IMG/VR virus record: IMGVR_UViG_3300008259_000017
Location: 1-64,000 of that record
Length of the DNA: 64,000 nt
Direction: 5' to 3' (one strand)
Source: a virus
Numbering within the stretch: the first letter of the stretch is position 1; each line of letters opens with the position of its first letter. Made by a program: the position numbers and the translations under genes. This document shows positions 49,434-61,200 of this stretch, piece by piece. The notes below the pieces were generated by a model that saw only the letters and a list, made by a program, of their open reading frames with translations, had not been told where the DNA came from and ran no database searches.

Positions 49434-51415
49434 TGAATTTTGAAAATATAGATAAAATAACAAAACTATTACAAGATCAGAACAGTACTGTTAATCCTGA
49501 TTTGATTCAGACGCTTGAGCAAGCAAGGGTTTTGCTTTCTGAAATCTATGATGTAGAAGAATCTAATGCAGAATCTGCAGAGGCAAAAGGTGCAGAAAAT
49601 AATATTTATGAATTTGCATACAATAAAATTAATGCAGAATTTGATAAATTATTTAATGAAATAGAAAACAACAGATCTAGTTATATGCCATACAGCTTGT
49701 ATAAACAAGTTTTAAAATTTTCAGAAGAAGATACTAGTGGATCAAGCGAAGTATTAAATGAATCAACTATAATTGAAAGCCCTCAAAACGCATTCTATAG
49801 AATGGTTGGACTTCCATCGTCAGAGGACTTGGAGGTTAGCTATAAACTTCCAATAATAAATACCAGTGGTGAGCTAAAAGATAATGTAGTTAGTGCTCGC
49901 AATATTTATAACTTTTTAGACTCAAGGCAGGCTGCTTATTCTATTAGCTGCTCTAATGCCATATCTCAATATAATATATACAATCAAAGATCATCAGAAG
50001 ATATATTGAAAAAAAGTTATCACCTAAGTGATGATAAGTATGACGATGTAATTAATATGTCAAATTTGATTGGCAGTCTTTTACTTTCAACTAGTGAAAA
50101 CTACTCTCAAAATTTTACAGCTACTTTGCAAGAAATAAACAGCTATAAAGAAGATGTTGTTTTACTTGAAGAGAGTACTGATGGATTAAACCCTTCGCTA
50201 TTTGATAAGATTATTTCAGATATGGATGGTATGAAGTTTGAAGAAGGTATACAATATATATCTAATAACTTATTTTTATTTTATGGAAGCTTTCTAACTT
50301 TTATTTATTTGATCAGCAACCCAAACAACCAGCAAGATGAGGCTCCAAATATAAGTGATATATCTTTTCTTTTAAATGATTTGGTTTTTAAAAAAGAAGT
50401 TGACGAAACTGTAAACAATATTGAAAATATATTCTTTAATTATAGCTCATTTTTATTTCCAATGGTTCAAGACGGAAGAATTGCAAAATGTATAAATGAT
50501 CCTGAAAAAATAATTGCAGAGCCATTCTCTCCAAAAAGCAAGCGAGTGATAAATGGAAAGGGATTGAAATCTTCATTACTTGAGACAATAATAAGAATAA
50601 GGAGTGATGTAAATTCTGGAACTAAAAAGTATTTATTTGATGATTTTAAAATATCCAATAATCAAAATATAGTAACAAATGAGGATATATCTGGACCTAC
50701 ACTAGGTTATATAGAGTCTTTGTTAATAATTAGAATGCTAGATTCGTTATCCTTACTTGCTAAAAATGTAAGAAACTCTATAAATACAATTTCTAAGTCA
50801 CAAAGAAAGAATAAAATAGGGTTATACTCAAGCTGCAACAAAATAAGGAGGTCCAATCCAACTACAGCTTCAGGTCATGAAACAATCCAAGATAAGCCAG
50901 AGGCAGAAAGATTAAATGCAATGCTTCTTATAGAAGATTCTTTGATGCTGGTACTTGGAACTGGAGAGGAGCAGGGAGTTGTAGATCTTCAGGTTGGAAC
51001 TGCAAGAAATTCATCAATATCAAACTCAGTATTAATGCCATCATTATTAAATGTTGCTCAAGTTCCTAGAAACTATATAAATAATAGGCTTTTAGAGATA
51101 AAGAAAGATGGACATTCGTCAACCTCAACTGGAAACAAATCACAGGGAGGTATAGAGACTGCGATAGGCATTGCAAGCGGAATAGGTATGGTTGACTTTA
51201 TAGTTTTAACATTATCACTTTTAACTATAGACGAGGTCAGCTTGATAGCTCTTTTGAACAAATCCCAAAGAGAAGCCATGTTTAATGAGTTGAAAACTTT
51301 ATCTGGATTTAGAAAATCTGTTGAAGAGCAAACTATATATAGCTCTGTAAATAGATTAACCCAAATAACTCACTCTTATTACAATATCTTTATAGATTTG
51401 CTAAAGAACATATAA
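49433..51415 (+). CDS. Unassigned baseplate-region structural protein (660 aa)
   Basis: ATG 49433 overlaps the preceding TAA by one base. Not recognised. Residues 1-120 helical and acidic (EESNAESAEAKGAENN), middle mixed, with a Ser-rich helix DSLSLLAKNVRNSINTISKS. Around 575-620 a hydrophobic stretch (GIGMVDFIVLTLSLLTIDEV) leads to SLIALLNKSQREAMFNELK. It lies between the giant protein and the gp25-like wedge gene in an uninterrupted baseplate run, so it is most likely a baseplate component and perhaps a partner of the giant protein, which is also unusually hydrophobic in one segment. No catalytic motif seen. Confidence 0.6.
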   Translation: MNFENIDKITKLLQDQNSTVNPDLIQTLEQARVLLSEIYDVEESNAESAEAKGAENNIYEFAYNKINAEFDKLFNEIENNRSSYMPYSLYKQVLKFSEEDTSGSSEVLNESTIIESPQNAFYRMVGLPSSEDLEVSYKLPIINTSGELKDNVVSARNIYNFLDSRQAAYSISCSNAISQYNIYNQRSSEDILKKSYHLSDDKYDDVINMSNLIGSLLLSTSENYSQNFTATLQEINSYKEDVVLLEESTDGLNPSLFDKIISDMDGMKFEEGIQYISNNLFLFYGSFLTFIYLISNPNNQQDEAPNISDISFLLNDLVFKKEVDETVNNIENIFFNYSSFLFPMVQDGRIAKCINDPEKIIAEPFSPKSKRVINGKGLKSSLLETIIRIRSDVNSGTKKYLFDDFKISNNQNIVTNEDISGPTLGYIESLLIIRMLDSLSLLAKNVRNSINTISKSQRKNKIGLYSSCNKIRRSNPTTASGHETIQDKPEAERLNAMLLIEDSLMLVLGTGEEQGVVDLQVGTARNSSISNSVLMPSLLNVAQVPRNYINNRLLEIKKDGHSSTSTGNKSQGGIETAIGIASGIGMVDFIVLTLSLLTIDEVSLIALLNKSQREAMFNELKTLSGFRKSVEEQTIYSSVNRLTQITHSYYNIFIDLLKNI

Positions 51416-51481
51416 AGTCTATGACTATTTTAAAGCCTAAATATCTATTATTTTTATTTGAATATTTAGGTTATACAAAAA

Positions 51482-51910
51482 ATGTCATTTGATTTAAAAA
51501 TAGCAAAAGGAGACTTGCAGCTAAATCCTGATGGAACTGCATCAATTGCAAGCGGCAATCAAAAGTTAAGACAAGATATATTGAAAATATTGCTTACATC
51601 TTTTGGTGATAATAAATATCATCCAGGCTATGGAAGTAATCTGAGTATGCTTGAGATTGGATCATCAGACATTGTAATTGCTGAAAATGAAATTAAAAGT
51701 TCAGTAATATCATCTATAAATACTTTAATGAGCATGCAGAGATCTCAAGCAAAATATCAAACACTTTATCCATCTGAAGTTATAGTATCTATATTGGATG
51801 TTCAAGTAGGAAGAGATTCTCTTGATCCAAGAATGTATAATTTAAGAATATCCATATTGACTCAGCAACTTACTGAGGTATTTGATAATATAACAATAAG
51901 ATTATTATAG
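51482..51910 (+). CDS. gp25-like baseplate wedge protein (142 aa)
   Basis: Clear family pattern of gp25/gpW (IraD-like) wedge proteins: FDLKIAKGDLQLNPDGTASI at the N-terminus, SGNQKLRQDILKILLTSFGD, then HPGYGSNLSMLEIG with the typical His-Pro-x-Tyr-Gly-Ser, and C-terminal strands. Length is close to the family norm (100-150). It is followed by the baseplate-J gene, the standard gene pair. The gap before it (51416-51481) has no convincing ribosome site (only AGG at 51468-51470). The family forms the inner wedge that holds the sheath-initiating part of the baseplate. Confidence 0.9.
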   Translation: MSFDLKIAKGDLQLNPDGTASIASGNQKLRQDILKILLTSFGDNKYHPGYGSNLSMLEIGSSDIVIAENEIKSSVISSINTLMSMQRSQAKYQTLYPSEVIVSILDVQVGRDSLDPRMYNLRISILTQQLTEVFDNITIRLL

Positions 51911-51919
51911 GATTAAAAA

Positions 51920-54900
51920 ATGGCAACAACAAGAGGATTTAGTGAAATAGTAAACTCAATGATTGAGAGGCTAAAGGTTAGCCAGCCAAATCTAGACACA
52001 AAGCCTGGTACAGTATCTAGAGATTTGTTTATTGATCTGCCAGCAGATCAATTATCAAAATTTTACAGTTTATTAAATATAATAGCAGGCAAGCAGTCAT
52101 TGGCAACGTCCTCTGGTCAGGATTTAGACCTTCTTGCTGGAAATTTTGGAATTGGAAGAACTACTGGATCTCCAGCTTCAGGATATGTAGTGCTATGTAT
52201 TAATACTTTAAATTCAGACATTCCAATTCCAACTGGAACTATAGTTACCGCAAGAAATGGTTTTACATATAAAGTTCTTGGAAATTATTCATTATCTGTA
52301 TCTGATAAGGGAAGGTTATCATCAAATGCAAATAGATTAAGAAAAGCGCTAAATATTGCAGGCATATCCTCAAACTATGCACTAGAGATACCGGTAGAGT
52401 GCTCTAGGGTGGGCGAAGCTGGAAACATATCTTCGATGCAGATAGTATCAATAGACCTAGAGGCAAACGGATTAAGTGTAACAAATCTTTCCTCATTTTC
52501 TGGTGGAACATCAAGAGAACAGGATGATTCTTTTAGATCTAGGATTTTATCAGTATTTAGTGGTGCAAACATAGGAACAAGTGCAAGCTACAGAAACACT
52601 GCTATATCAGTCAATGGAGTTCAGGATGCGTTAGTTGTCGAGCCTGGAAGTTCTCTTATGCTAAGAGATGGCACTGAAGTTATTTCAGTATCTGATAATT
52701 CAAAGAGAATTATAAACTCAGGAACAGGTGGAAAAGTAGACTTATATGTTCTTGGCTCAAAAACTAGTCAGGTATCTGAAACATATATTTATACAGATCT
52801 TTCTGGCAAAGGAGATGCAACAAGAGAGGAAAATGATTATATTCTTGGACAAGCTAACCAAGACCTAACTAGAACTGTTGCAGAAAGAAGAGTTTTATCA
52901 CTAAAAACTGGAAACATACCTTTGCAACCAGTATCGAGTATGGTATCAGTAGTGGGAAGTTCATCTGGTGAGCTTGTAGAGAAGTATACTGATGCATCTG
53001 GTGCGGTAGTTGGAAATTATGAGCTGATAAAAGATACATCAGATGATGTTGGTGGAAGTCCATTCGGCTTTGACAAGATTCATTTTATATCAAATATTAA
53101 AAAAATTGAAGGAGAGATTGTAGCAAAGGGGCTTAATAATAGCGTTGATCCTGTTTTATTTACAGAGCTAAATAACATTAACTCTGTTTACTCTGATGTA
53201 ATAGAGACTTCAGATTCAGGCATAGTAAGTAAGGCAGCAAAAAATATAATAAAGGTAAATCATTATCCAGTTGTAAGAGTTAGTAGAGTTCAGAATATAA
53301 CAACTGGAGAGGTTTATATAATTTCAAATCAAAATTTTGATTCTGTAACTGGTTTAAATTTAACTGGCGAGTTTTATATATCTGGAAAACAACTACCATC
53401 TCCTTCTGATATTATATCTGTAAATTATACATGGAGAAAATACTTTAATCCAGCAATAGACTATGCTGGTTATAAAAATATATCTACATTTTATTACTCA
53501 ACGTCTACTGATATAGTAGACTGGACAACTCCAAATGGAATAATAAAAGAAGAATCTACAGTTGAATTAAGTGGCGATGGATTAGAATATATAGTAAGTC
53601 TTTCAAATAATATATCTGCTGTGTCATCAGTCTATACTGACACAGAAGCTTCTGGAACAGTTGAGCAATTTGTAATTGATGGCGATACATTATATGGTGT
53701 GAACATACTATCACCTGTTGACAATGTAGTAAGCGCAAAAAGAGAAGACGGATTGGAATTATTTAATACAACTAAATCAGATGGAAAAATAGTTGGATAT
53801 AAAATTATTTTCCCAAGCGATTCACAGGCATCAGTTGGAGACTTAGTAACTATAAACTATAATAAAATAGAACTGTATAATTTTGATGAATCTGATGCAA
53901 GTTATTCAAATGAAATAATTACTTTGCCAGGACAATCAGTTAGAGAGGCTAATGATTTAGAATCAATTATAACAACTTTGTATACAAATAATCTTCCAGT
54001 TTATATAAACTATGTTGCAAATATAAACCAACTTGTATCTCAAGTTGATTTATCAAAGCTTCCTATACAGTCTATATCAGGATCAAATAATTTATCCTTG
54101 GCAGTTGATACTGTAGATACATTAAGGCAGCCAATGGATCTTTCTTATGTTGATGGTATAGTTAATGATGTAATTAGATTTAGTCCATCACAATTAAGAT
54201 TTGTAGCTACGAATATTTCAAATCCAGGAAAAATAAGAATACAAGGAACGTCTTTTAATACTTATATCCTAACAGTTCCTGGAAAAGATTCATCTGGAAA
54301 GGTTATAAACATTCTTAATGCTCTAAAGGAAGCAACGGGATTACAGAGCCTTCCATCCTATGGAATAGCAAGGGTAAATAATATAGAGGTAACATCTGGA
54401 TTAAAAACTACAACATTAGATATCCATGGATATGGATTGAATAACAATATATATGATAATAAAAGATGCTATAAAGATTCACTGCTAAGCCCATTTGAGG
54501 TTTCTATACCAAGCATTTCTGAAAATCCATCATCATTTAATTCAGGTGACTCAATAGCCATAACATGTCAAGTTTTCAATACTCTTGCGCAAGAAGAGAT
54601 TTCTATAAGATCATCTGGAATAAAAACAACGGTTATGTCATATGGGATTATAAATAAAATATCTATATCTTCCGGATTCAAGAGTCCTGCAGGAATTTTA
54701 AAAGGTAATATAGAGGTTCTGACTTATACTCAGCCTTTAAGCTCTACAAATTATTATTGTAATTATGATTTTATCGCTCCAAAAAATGGAGAAAGATTGA
54801 CAATATCTTATAATCTAAATAACTTAATTATAGATGTTACACAGCAGATAGAGCAGTACAGACCTGTTACTGCAGATGTACTTGTAAAAGAGGCGTTTAA

Positions 54901-55216
54901 CATACAAGTAGATGTCGTGGGAACAATACTTGTAAATGATGATTTTATTTCAGAAGCTGATACAATAGAGCAGAATGTAATAACTGCTATATCAGGACTT
55001 TTAAATACCGGAACATTAGGATCCAGGGTTGATTATTCTGATGCAATATACGCGTCTGCAAATGTAAGAGGCGTTGATTCAGTTAATATTTCTTTATTTA
55101 ATGAATCAGGAAAAGTTGGAAGAAAAGCTTTTATTTCTTCTTTAGAGAATCAGACTATTGTACCTGGTACAATTACAATTAAAGCTGTATCTAAAGATAA
55201 ATTTAAAATTAATTAA
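51920..55216 (+). CDS. Baseplate J-like wedge protein (gpJ/gp6 type), enlarged to 1098 aa
   Basis: N-terminal pattern of baseplate-J proteins: NLDTKPGTVSRDLFIDLPAD, LATSSGQDLDLLAGNFGIGR (the ASGxDLDxLA landmark), YVVLCINTLNSDIPIPTGTI, then GEAGNISSMQI and GGTSREQDDSFRSRILSVFS (the GGxDxExDExxRxR landmark), and NGVQDALVVEP. J proteins are usually 300-400 or, in T4 gp6, 660 aa; here several beta modules (residues 400-950) are inserted before the C-terminal section (VKEAFNIQVDVVGTILVNDD; AIYASANVRGVDSVNISLF). AGGATTAAAA precedes ATG 51920. Together with gp25 it forms the wedge ring around the hub. Confidence 0.9.
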   Translation: MATTRGFSEIVNSMIERLKVSQPNLDTKPGTVSRDLFIDLPADQLSKFYSLLNIIAGKQSLATSSGQDLDLLAGNFGIGRTTGSPASGYVVLCINTLNSDIPIPTGTIVTARNGFTYKVLGNYSLSVSDKGRLSSNANRLRKALNIAGISSNYALEIPVECSRVGEAGNISSMQIVSIDLEANGLSVTNLSSFSGGTSREQDDSFRSRILSVFSGANIGTSASYRNTAISVNGVQDALVVEPGSSLMLRDGTEVISVSDNSKRIINSGTGGKVDLYVLGSKTSQVSETYIYTDLSGKGDATREENDYILGQANQDLTRTVAERRVLSLKTGNIPLQPVSSMVSVVGSSSGELVEKYTDASGAVVGNYELIKDTSDDVGGSPFGFDKIHFISNIKKIEGEIVAKGLNNSVDPVLFTELNNINSVYSDVIETSDSGIVSKAAKNIIKVNHYPVVRVSRVQNITTGEVYIISNQNFDSVTGLNLTGEFYISGKQLPSPSDIISVNYTWRKYFNPAIDYAGYKNISTFYYSTSTDIVDWTTPNGIIKEESTVELSGDGLEYIVSLSNNISAVSSVYTDTEASGTVEQFVIDGDTLYGVNILSPVDNVVSAKREDGLELFNTTKSDGKIVGYKIIFPSDSQASVGDLVTINYNKIELYNFDESDASYSNEIITLPGQSVREANDLESIITTLYTNNLPVYINYVANINQLVSQVDLSKLPIQSISGSNNLSLAVDTVDTLRQPMDLSYVDGIVNDVIRFSPSQLRFVATNISNPGKIRIQGTSFNTYILTVPGKDSSGKVINILNALKEATGLQSLPSYGIARVNNIEVTSGLKTTTLDIHGYGLNNNIYDNKRCYKDSLLSPFEVSIPSISENPSSFNSGDSIAITCQVFNTLAQEEISIRSSGIKTTVMSYGIINKISISSGFKSPAGILKGNIEVLTYTQPLSSTNYYCNYDFIAPKNGERLTISYNLNNLIIDVTQQIEQYRPVTADVLVKEAFNIQVDVVGTILVNDDFISEADTIEQNVITAISGLLNTGTLGSRVDYSDAIYASANVRGVDSVNISLFNESGKVGRKAFISSLENQTIVPGTITIKAVSKDKFKIN

Positions 55217-55224
55217 GGATTAAA

Positions 55225-58200
55225 ATGGCTCTAAGACCGGTTAGCTTACAGATAAATTCATCTACAACAGTAGAAATATCATTTAATAAAAATTTAAATA
55301 CCTTAATAAGTGTAGATAATTTTGAAATATCTTCCGCGTCTGGCGTAGAAGACGATATATCAGTTGTAAGTATTTTTATAACGGAAAAGACAGTAATACT
55401 AACTACAAGGCCGCAAAATCAAGATAATTTATATATAATAACTTTAAAAGATGGTCTGCAAAAATTTTCAGCAGAAGATGGCGACAGACTAGTAAATGAC
55501 GATATAAGCAGAGTTCTATATTTTGTTGGAGCTGATAGTTTTAATCCAGTAAGAGATAGGATGCTGTCAAATGTTCCAAAGACTTATTCTTTGGAGGGAA
55601 CTGTAGTAAAAAACGTAGTATCAAATACTGCAGAAGAATTATATACGCTTCAAAAGAATATTGGAGAGGTTTTATCTGATAACTATATATCTGCCAGATC
55701 TGAAAACGAAGTAAGAATAAGAAACTCTGGCGCTAAAGATAGATTGGCAAACGAAAATGCTTATATGGTTGAATATGTATCAAGATATAGAAGTGGTGAG
55801 AATTTATTATTTGGCGAACTATTACTAAACAGCTCTGCTATTGCCCCATCTCAAACAGTAGTATCTAATTATCCAATATCACTTCAGCAGGTTTTAAATA
55901 CAGAGGAGTTTGTATTTTCAAATTTAGACTCAAATATATCTGGATATTTAATTACATTATCAAAAAATAATATATTAAAACTAGAAAGTATAACAATAAA
56001 AAAAGCATCTACAGAAGAATGCGAAGACTCTGATTATACATATAATATAGAAAGTTTTAAATATTCTATTAAGGATAACAGATATGATCCTTATAGATCT
56101 TATTCTTTTAGTGAGCTAGGGTCTAATCAAATATTGCTATCTGAATCATCTGGCTTTGCAATGCCATCAGCTGGCGATACAGTAATTATATCATATCTAT
56201 ACAAAGATTTATCAAGAAATGTATCTACAGATTCAATAGAAGTCTTTTCAATTGAGTCTACTCAATCAGAATTAATTCCACAAAACATATCAAGATTCTT
56301 TTTAAAAAATGCACCAATAACTGATCAATCTGGGGATATACTTTCTTTTGGAAATATAGCTTTTAATTCTTTATCACAATATATTGAAAATCCATTTCAA
56401 ATTGAAATTCAGTTTAGTACATCAAAACTTCCATCTAATTATGGTGAATATTCAGTAAATTACTCTACTGGAGAAGTAATAGTATTTGGAACTGTTTCCG
56501 CAACTGGTACTGGTTTTGGGCAATACTTAGCAAGCTATACTTACAGAAGGCAGTTCAAAGGAAATCTAGATTATTACTTATCAGGTTACGACTTTGCTGC
56601 AACATCCGGTAGAGATTTAGCAGGAGCAGAGGCTGTAATTAGGTTTACATATCAACAAATCTTTGTTGATGGTGTTGATTATAAATCAGAATGTCATATA
56701 GAAGTTTTAAATGAAGAAGTTACTAATAACGTTACATCTTCGTTTTCTTTAAAAACAAAGAATCATCCAATAACAAAAGTATTTAATATATCAAATCAAA
56801 CAACTGGCGAGGTATATAAGCTCCTTTATTTCTATAAAAATCAAATATTCTTTACAGGAATAAATCCTCCAAGGTTTGTATCAAGTAAGAACAAAATTCC
56901 AAGGTTTGATATTGCTCAGGACGAGAAGATCTCTCCTTACTTTAAATTTGTAAGTCCAATACATAAATTTAAAATAACAAATAACGATAGCATAAACAAT
57001 ATACAGATATATCCGCCAATCCAATCACACTTGGTAGATACCACTTCTTCGCAGTATGTTCTAAAGACTTCCTCTGGTGAGCTTCAAAATATGAATGTAA
57101 AATTCTTTGGCCCAGAAGATGGAAATGGAAATATAAATTATATAGCATTAACCACTTCTTCTGACTTGCCAGATGTAAATGCGGAATATTATATAGGATT
57201 AATATCATTATCAGTAAAGTTAAAAAACAAATATATTCTAAATAAGCTAGAGGATTCAATTGGATCGGTTGTAGATTCATCGCTGCATCTGGATAAAGAT
57301 ATTTTTATAACTGAAAAAGTATTCTCTACTGATATTGAATATTATTTAGCTATAAAGAATTTTTACTCAAGTGAAAATATATCAGCAACTTACAATTCTT
57401 CTACTGCTAGACTGCAGAATGTTGGAGATTACGTAGTAGATTATTCAACTGGAACAATACATGTTGCAGTTGGAAACGTATACGATATAGATATAGGAAG
57501 GGCAACTTATTCTTACTCAAAAATAGCTTTAAATGGTCTAAATATAGTAACATCTGATGGGATATCAAAAAAGAAAAATTACATAGATAATCCATCTGTT
57601 GTATTTGAGAAGACAAAAATAGATAATGGAATTATTATAGAGGATTTAAATAATTATCTAGAGATTGCAAGCGAAAACAAAATTATATTAGATGATGGAA
57701 CAGAAGAGTATACATGCGCTGTAACCTCTGACTATGGTATTTACACTAAATATAAGCCAACGCAAGTAAAGGGTGTTTGGACATTGCAAGATCTATTTGG
57801 AAGGTCATCATCAGTTGCAGCATCAAGAGTTACCTCTGGAACTTACGAAAACCTAATTCCATCGAAAGATTTGGGCGGTAGAAATTTAATAAATGGCTCA
57901 GCATCAGTTGAGGACTTCTTTATTGATCTAAAAACATATGTAAAGACAAAGGCAAGGTTTTACTCTGGATATACATTTGTTGTATATGACGAGCTATTTG
58001 GATCAGTATTTGATGTAGTAAACGCAACAACTGGCGCTAGCTTATTGGCTAGCGCAGCAATTAGCTATGTTGATGGATACTTAGAAATATTTATTCCAGA
58101 TGGATCTGGATTATTCTCTGGAAATGATGTAGTAATATCATATGTAAAAAGCTATATACCAGCGCCCGGAACCAGAGTCTCTGCAGCTTACTCTGCCGGA

Positions 58201-61200
58201 AGCTTATTCCATGATTATACAGAAGTACTAGATACGCTAATGGTATCGTATGAATACGGTGATAATGAGCTAAACTGGCAAATATCTGGATCATTGTCAG
58301 AGGGTGAGGTATATTACGTAACATATAGATACGGAGCATTAAGAGATGCTCTTAAGAATAACTTTGGAATATTAACAAAGATTCCTTTCTTTACAAAATT
58401 TACACCATCTACAGATAGAGAGCTATACAGAAGGGCTCTCCAGGGAACCATAGAGTCTTTTGCAAGAGGTCCTACAAAAGAGTCATTTGATAATCTAATT
58501 AGAAAGTTTACTGATCAATCACCAGAGATAACCGAATCAGTATTTGGAGAATGGATACTTGGAAGAGATTTTGTAAATCCTTCTGAATTGAGTTATTCTG
58601 GTGCATTAAAATTCGAATCAGGAAGATTTGAATCGGGCATTTTAATAGACGGAGATACAGTTATAAAGGCTCCAGCTCTAACAAGCCTGAATATCAATGA
58701 AGGAACTTTTAGTACTTGGATTAGAAATGATTGGTATGGAATAAGTAATGATGCAGATATATCATTTGATTTCTCATCAATGGGCAAAATACAATATTCA
58801 TTAATTTTAAATCAAGATATATTTAAAAAAGATAATTTTGAGCTATTTGCATCCAATGATAGATTTGGCTTTACAGATTGGACCGGAAGCAATATTTCAA
58901 TGGTAAATTATTCAAATATATCAGAAGATACATTTGTTGGTCCATATGGAATAACAAAGTATCATGATAGACTAACACCTTTTAAAAAGTCAAGTCATGA
59001 ATTTGTTTTAAAAGCAGAATCTCTAGATACAAATGAATATTTAACTAGTTTTTATGATAAGATAACAAGTTTGTCAGAACGACTATCAGGTATTGGAATA
59101 CCAAGCTTCTCTTCTGCTATAGGCATGTCAACAAGAGGATTCTTTACATTAAATCTTGAAATACTATTGGATTATTATTCAAGTCCAATAACAGTATCAA
59201 TTGGCGATGGTGAAAAAGTATTTATGGCAATAGGAGCATTTACTCCTATTAAAGATCCAGATACAGGCAGAGTAAGAGTATTCTCACTTGATGAATTAGA
59301 AGTAACGCAAAATACAATGCCAAATTACGATGGACCCTTCTTAATAAAAAATTGCAACTGTATTGATTATGAAGATATGGAGTCACTAGAAAAATTCAAT
59401 GATCCTGTATTTAACATGGCAAAAATTGTATTTGATGAAAATATAGATATAGGCTATTTAACAACAGAATATGAAATACTAAATTATAATCTTTCTGGTT
59501 TGAAATTTATATCAAATAATGGAAGACTATATTCAGTATTAAGCTTGCTAGATGTGAGTGGTAATGAATTTACCGATATATCTGAATCAACTATAGTATC
59601 AGGGTTTGTTATAAATAAACTACCAGACAATGAACGAAACACTACAGCCCTTGGAAGCGAAGCTATAAACACTGCATTGCCAACAGGCTCTGGTGCATTA
59701 TTGTTTACTGCAATTTCGGTTATAAAAGAGTCATCAGACTCAGAGACTAAATATGGATATAACCCCCTTCCAAAGCTCGTAGACTTTACCTCAAAGACAT
59801 TTTCATTAAAAGTAGATCGTAATCCTCTTGAAAATAAAGTAGATTATACACTAAATACGTCATCATATAATATGGTATATTCAGATTTGCTTTCAGCTGG
59901 AAATTACAATAATGTTTTCGAGATATTAAACCTAACCTCATGGTTTGCATCCGATGCAGGTTTATCTTCTGAAATAGATGGAATATCTGATTTAGATAAT
60001 AAAATGTTTGTAGGAACCTTAGATCCTATGTCCAAGTCAAGAGTAAGTATTTACTCTATTTCTTATAATATAGAAGAATCATTAAACAAATCAAATGTAT
60101 ATATTGGTAGTTTATTAAGAAATCCAGCTTCATTAAAATTTTCATTAAACAAAGAATCGGAAAATGTATCTGGTATTGGAACTATAAACTCTTCAGAAAA
60201 AGGAGTTTATATATGGTTTGATAATGATTGCAAAGTTGATGATAATAAAGTAGGAAGCTGGAGAGTAAGAACGATAATTCCAAATCAAAAGTCTATTCCA
60301 GCCGGCATAGATGTTGATGGTTATACAATATATGAGGCATCTGAAAAGCTTGATTATATAGAAGGATACATAACAACCAATGGAACCTACTCATATGCAA
60401 AATCAAGATCATTAGATTTGGACTGCTCTGATGAAGATTGCAAAGGAAGCTTTAGGTTTTGTGGTCAAGATTTATTAGAGTCTACTGGATGGAAGTCTAT
60501 AACTGACTCAAATTCTGAAATTATCAACACTATAATTGGCGGAATGCAAACTACAGCAAGTAGCTGGTTAAAGGTTGGAAACTTTGATACTGCAATTCAA
60601 AATAATATTTATACAATAGATAATATAACATCATACGATTATCTTTATCTGCCATTAAACTGCATTCAGAGTGCCAACTATTCAATATCTTTTAAAGTTA
60701 CAAGCTTTGATGCTGGAATAATTGGTTCAAGCTATGGACAATTTTCTGGATCAGTAAGTGGAAATATAATTGGCACAAATATTGCAGAAATCTATAATGG
60801 AACAAAATGGATTAAGCTGTCGCTTGCTGCAACAAATACTGAAAAGTATATAGCAATTCTAGATGGTTATGATAATTCGATAATAGATTTGTTCTTGTTT
60901 AATTGGGATAATTTACTATATAATAACTTAACAGTATCTCTTGACTCATCAAATGAAATAATTACAATTTATTCATCTGAAATTGTCAAGTCTAGAATAA
61001 AGTATTCTGCTTTTAAAGATATAACAGTTGATTGTAATAATCAAATTGAAAAAGGAATATTTATAAGACTTGTTGATAGCAGCATAGTAGATGATATGTT
61101 CTTTACTGCAATAGAGCCTATAAAATTAAATATAGATTTAATTGAGCTATCACTAACATCTAAAAATCAAATTGAGACAATAGAGGAGGCAGACTCCTTA

